From assembly GCA_937967725.1 (NCBI GenBank), contig CALBSY010000395.1, forward strand, positions 1-9,422: 9,422 bases of DNA. Reading direction: 5' to 3'. This DNA comes from an uncultured Alphaproteobacteria bacterium. GTDB taxonomy: Bacteria; Pseudomonadota; Alphaproteobacteria; Caulobacterales; Aquidulcibacteraceae. The position numbers and the translations under genes are program-made. Each line of letters opens with the position of its first letter. The stretch's first letter is position 1. Under the pieces are notes generated by a model, which saw nothing but the letters and a program-made list of their open reading frames with translations, did not search any database and had not been told where the DNA came from. Of this stretch, positions 8,148-9,422 are shown piece after piece.

Positions 8148-9020
8148 ATGCCCGCGAGACTGGTTTCGGTGATCAACATGAAGGGCGGCGTCGGCAAGTC
8201 GACGACGACGGTTTCGCTTGCCGAAACCCTGGCGCTGCACCAGCGCCGGCGCGTGCTGATCATCGATCTCGATCCGCAGACCAACGCCTCGATTATGGCG
8301 GCCGGCCCCGAAAAGTGGAATGCGCTGCGCGAGGCAGAGCGCACGCTCGACTTCTTCTTCGAGAGCTACATCATTCAGCAGCGTCCCCAACCGTTCAAGT
8401 CGCTGATCGAACAGAAGGTGTCTGACCTCAAGGGCAAGCCGGATGTGGCGCTATGCGCTTCGGCGCCGGAGTTTCGCATCGTTGAACGCGATATGATCGA
8501 GAGCTTCGTCAAGCGCGGCTTCCAGATCGACATGATCCAGAAATGGATCTGCGAACGCTTCGCCAACGGGTTGAAGAACGTCGTCAACGACTACGACTAC
8601 ATCCTGATCGACTGCCCGCCCGGCATATCGCTGTTCGCGGAAGCGGCGCTGATTGCCGCGGACGCTATCTTGGTGCCGACCATTCCCGACTATGTCTCGC
8701 GCCTCGGCCTGATCACGTTCCGCAAGCGTGCGTTGCGGCTGATCAATGAGCGCCGCGGCGGGCCATCGCAACTCATGGTGGTGGCGACCAAATACGATGA
8801 GAGCTTCTCCTTGCATCGTTCGGAGGTGCAATTGCTGAAGGACAATCTCGGGGAAGCGATGTTCGACGTTCGCATTCCTCAACACGTCGATATCGCCAAG
8901 GCCGCCGAATGGTCGGAGACGACGCGGACGTTCGAGCAGAAATACGGGGCGATGGCCAAGACGGTCACCAAGCTCGGCGAAGAGTTCATGAGCAAGGTGG
9001 AGCTGGCGCCAGCCTTATGA
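8148..9020 (+). CDS. ParA/MinD-type (AAA_31) ATPase, orphan partition-like protein
   Basis: A 290-residue deviant-Walker ATPase. It has the P-loop MKGGVGKSTTTVSL (11-24) with signature Lys12 and Lys17, the A' motif VLIIDLDPQTNAS (36-48, Asp40 and Asp42) and Walker B YILIDCPPG (151-159, Asp155). These are followed by PTIPDYVSRLGLITF, typical of a widespread chromosomal ParA branch. Such ATPases form ATP-dependent dimers on nucleoid DNA and move cargo (DNA, chemoreceptors, other assemblies) when a partner protein triggers hydrolysis. There is no N-terminal helix-turn-helix, so it is unlike P1-type plasmid ParA. About 100 residues separate A' and B, including ALCASAPEFRIVERDMI, usual for this subgroup. 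ATG 8148 has a good ribosome site. The stop overlaps the next gene's start as ATGA. No parB or parS-like site is seen, so I do not call it the chromosome-segregation parA. Confidence 0.9.
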   Translation: MPARLVSVINMKGGVGKSTTTVSLAETLALHQRRRVLIIDLDPQTNASIMAAGPEKWNALREAERTLDFFFESYIIQQRPQPFKSLIEQKVSDLKGKPDVALCASAPEFRIVERDMIESFVKRGFQIDMIQKWICERFANGLKNVVNDYDYILIDCPPGISLFAEAALIAADAILVPTIPDYVSRLGLITFRKRALRLINERRGGPSQLMVVATKYDESFSLHRSEVQLLKDNLGEAMFDVRIPQHVDIAKAAEWSETTRTFEQKYGAMAKTVTKLGEEFMSKVELAPAL

Positions 9021-9422
9021 GCCTCAACAAGACGCTCGACCGCCTGTTCGACGAAATTCGCCGCGAGGCGAAGCGCAATCCCGATTTCGCCGACCGGCTC
9101 GACGCCGTGCTGCGCCTGCACGGCTCGCGCCGAGACGTCGCCGACGAGGTGTTAGATGACGTTGCGGCGGGCGCTGAGAAGGCCCCGCCGCGTAGGAAGG
9201 GCAAAGCGGCGGCGCCGGTCGTGCCTTCAGCGCCGCAGCCTCCCGAGCCGGTGGCGCCCGCGATTGGCCCGATCAATCCGGTGGGTCTGTATAAGCGCGA
9301 GGGCGAGGACGCGCTGACCGCCGCGTTGGCGGCGATGGACGAAGCTGCGCTGCGCGCGCTGGTCGCCGAGCACAACCTCGATCCGTCGGGCGTGGCCGAT
9401 GCCATGGACGAGGCGGAGCTGG
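9017..9422 (+). CDS. Unrecognised protein coupled to the ParA-type ATPase, N-terminal part
   Basis: An open frame from ATG 9017 to the right edge (135 residues, no stop), overlapping the ParA stop by four bases (ATGA), so very likely cotranslated. Residues 1-36 (SLNKTLDRLFDEIRREAKRN...RLDAVLRLHG) look helical and rich in Arg/Lys. Residues 51-85 are an Ala/Pro/Lys-rich, probably disordered linker. Residues 86-135 (INPVGLYKREGEDALTAALAAMDEAALRALVAEHNLDPSG) look like a second helical domain rich in Glu/Asp. There is no ParB helix-turn-helix or CTPase motif, signal peptide or membrane segment. Partners of orphan ParA proteins are often small, coupled, partly disordered and have a basic N-terminus that stimulates the ATPase, so a cognate-partner role is plausible but inferred. 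Open on the right; full length unknown. Confidence 0.78.
   Translation, partial: MSLNKTLDRLFDEIRREAKRNPDFADRLDAVLRLHGSRRDVADEVLDDVAAGAEKAPPRRKGKAAAPVVPSAPQPPEPVAPAIGPINPVGLYKREGEDALTAALAAMDEAALRALVAEHNLDPSGVADAMDEAEL

Noticed and set aside
8986..9405. Minus-strand open frames at the right edge
   Set aside because: They are antisense to the ATGA-coupled plus-strand gene that stays open to the window end; their Ser/Ala/Arg-rich composition is typical of shadows.
8148..9422. Canonical chromosomal parAB partition locus
   Set aside because: The coupled second gene has no ParB-like helix-turn-helix or CTP-binding motif in its first 135 residues, and no parS-type palindrome (TGTTTCACGTGAAACA-like) is seen.

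Overview
The window is compact, GC-rich (roughly 60-67% in most stretches) bacterial chromosome with short gaps and overlapping genes. The protein types point to an alphaproteobacterium: an alphaproteobacterial-style small PurL, a proteobacterial glutathione reductase, and an orphan ParA-type ATPase with a coupled partner. A Caulobacterales/Hyphomonadaceae-like host is my guess from overall flavour, not something I can prove here. I see no tRNA, rRNA, CRISPR array, transposase or phage gene.

Layout. The window opens inside the 3' end of a peptide ABC-transporter substrate-binding protein (+ strand). It converges on a three-gene minus-strand cluster and shares a TTAA stop with it. In transcription order the cluster is a MaoC-like dehydratase (3798 to 3385), a PP2C-type phosphatase (3385 to 2558, joined by a TGATG overlap) and an oligopeptidase B-like S9 peptidase with a Tat/lipoprotein-like leader (2517 to 334). 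Facing away from this cluster is a plus-strand pair: purL (de novo purine synthesis), then a gene for glutathione-disulfide reductase 16 bases downstream. A hairpin with the gor stop codon in its loop follows. Next comes a small secreted, Trp/Arg/Asp-rich protein on the minus strand (7950 to 7510). It is divergent across 197 bases from a ParA-family ATPase (8148 to 9020). The ATPase overlaps by ATGA an unrecognised protein that runs off the window end (9017 to 9422).

How the genes relate. Most are housekeeping: peptide uptake and breakdown at the left edge, acyl-CoA or polyketide-type chemistry and protein dephosphorylation in the minus cluster, purine synthesis and thiol redox control in the middle. 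The most system-like element is the ParA ATPase with its translationally coupled partner, which resembles the two-gene design of cargo-positioning systems. It is not a standard parAB pair, because the second gene does not look like ParB.

The oddest spot is the head-to-head junction near 3790-3867. PurL-like coding sequence clearly continues upstream of the first usable start codon, up to a stop codon next to the MaoC start, and no conventional start or Shine-Dalgarno is visible. This is either a real non-canonical start and tight divergent overlap, or a small deletion or assembly error.
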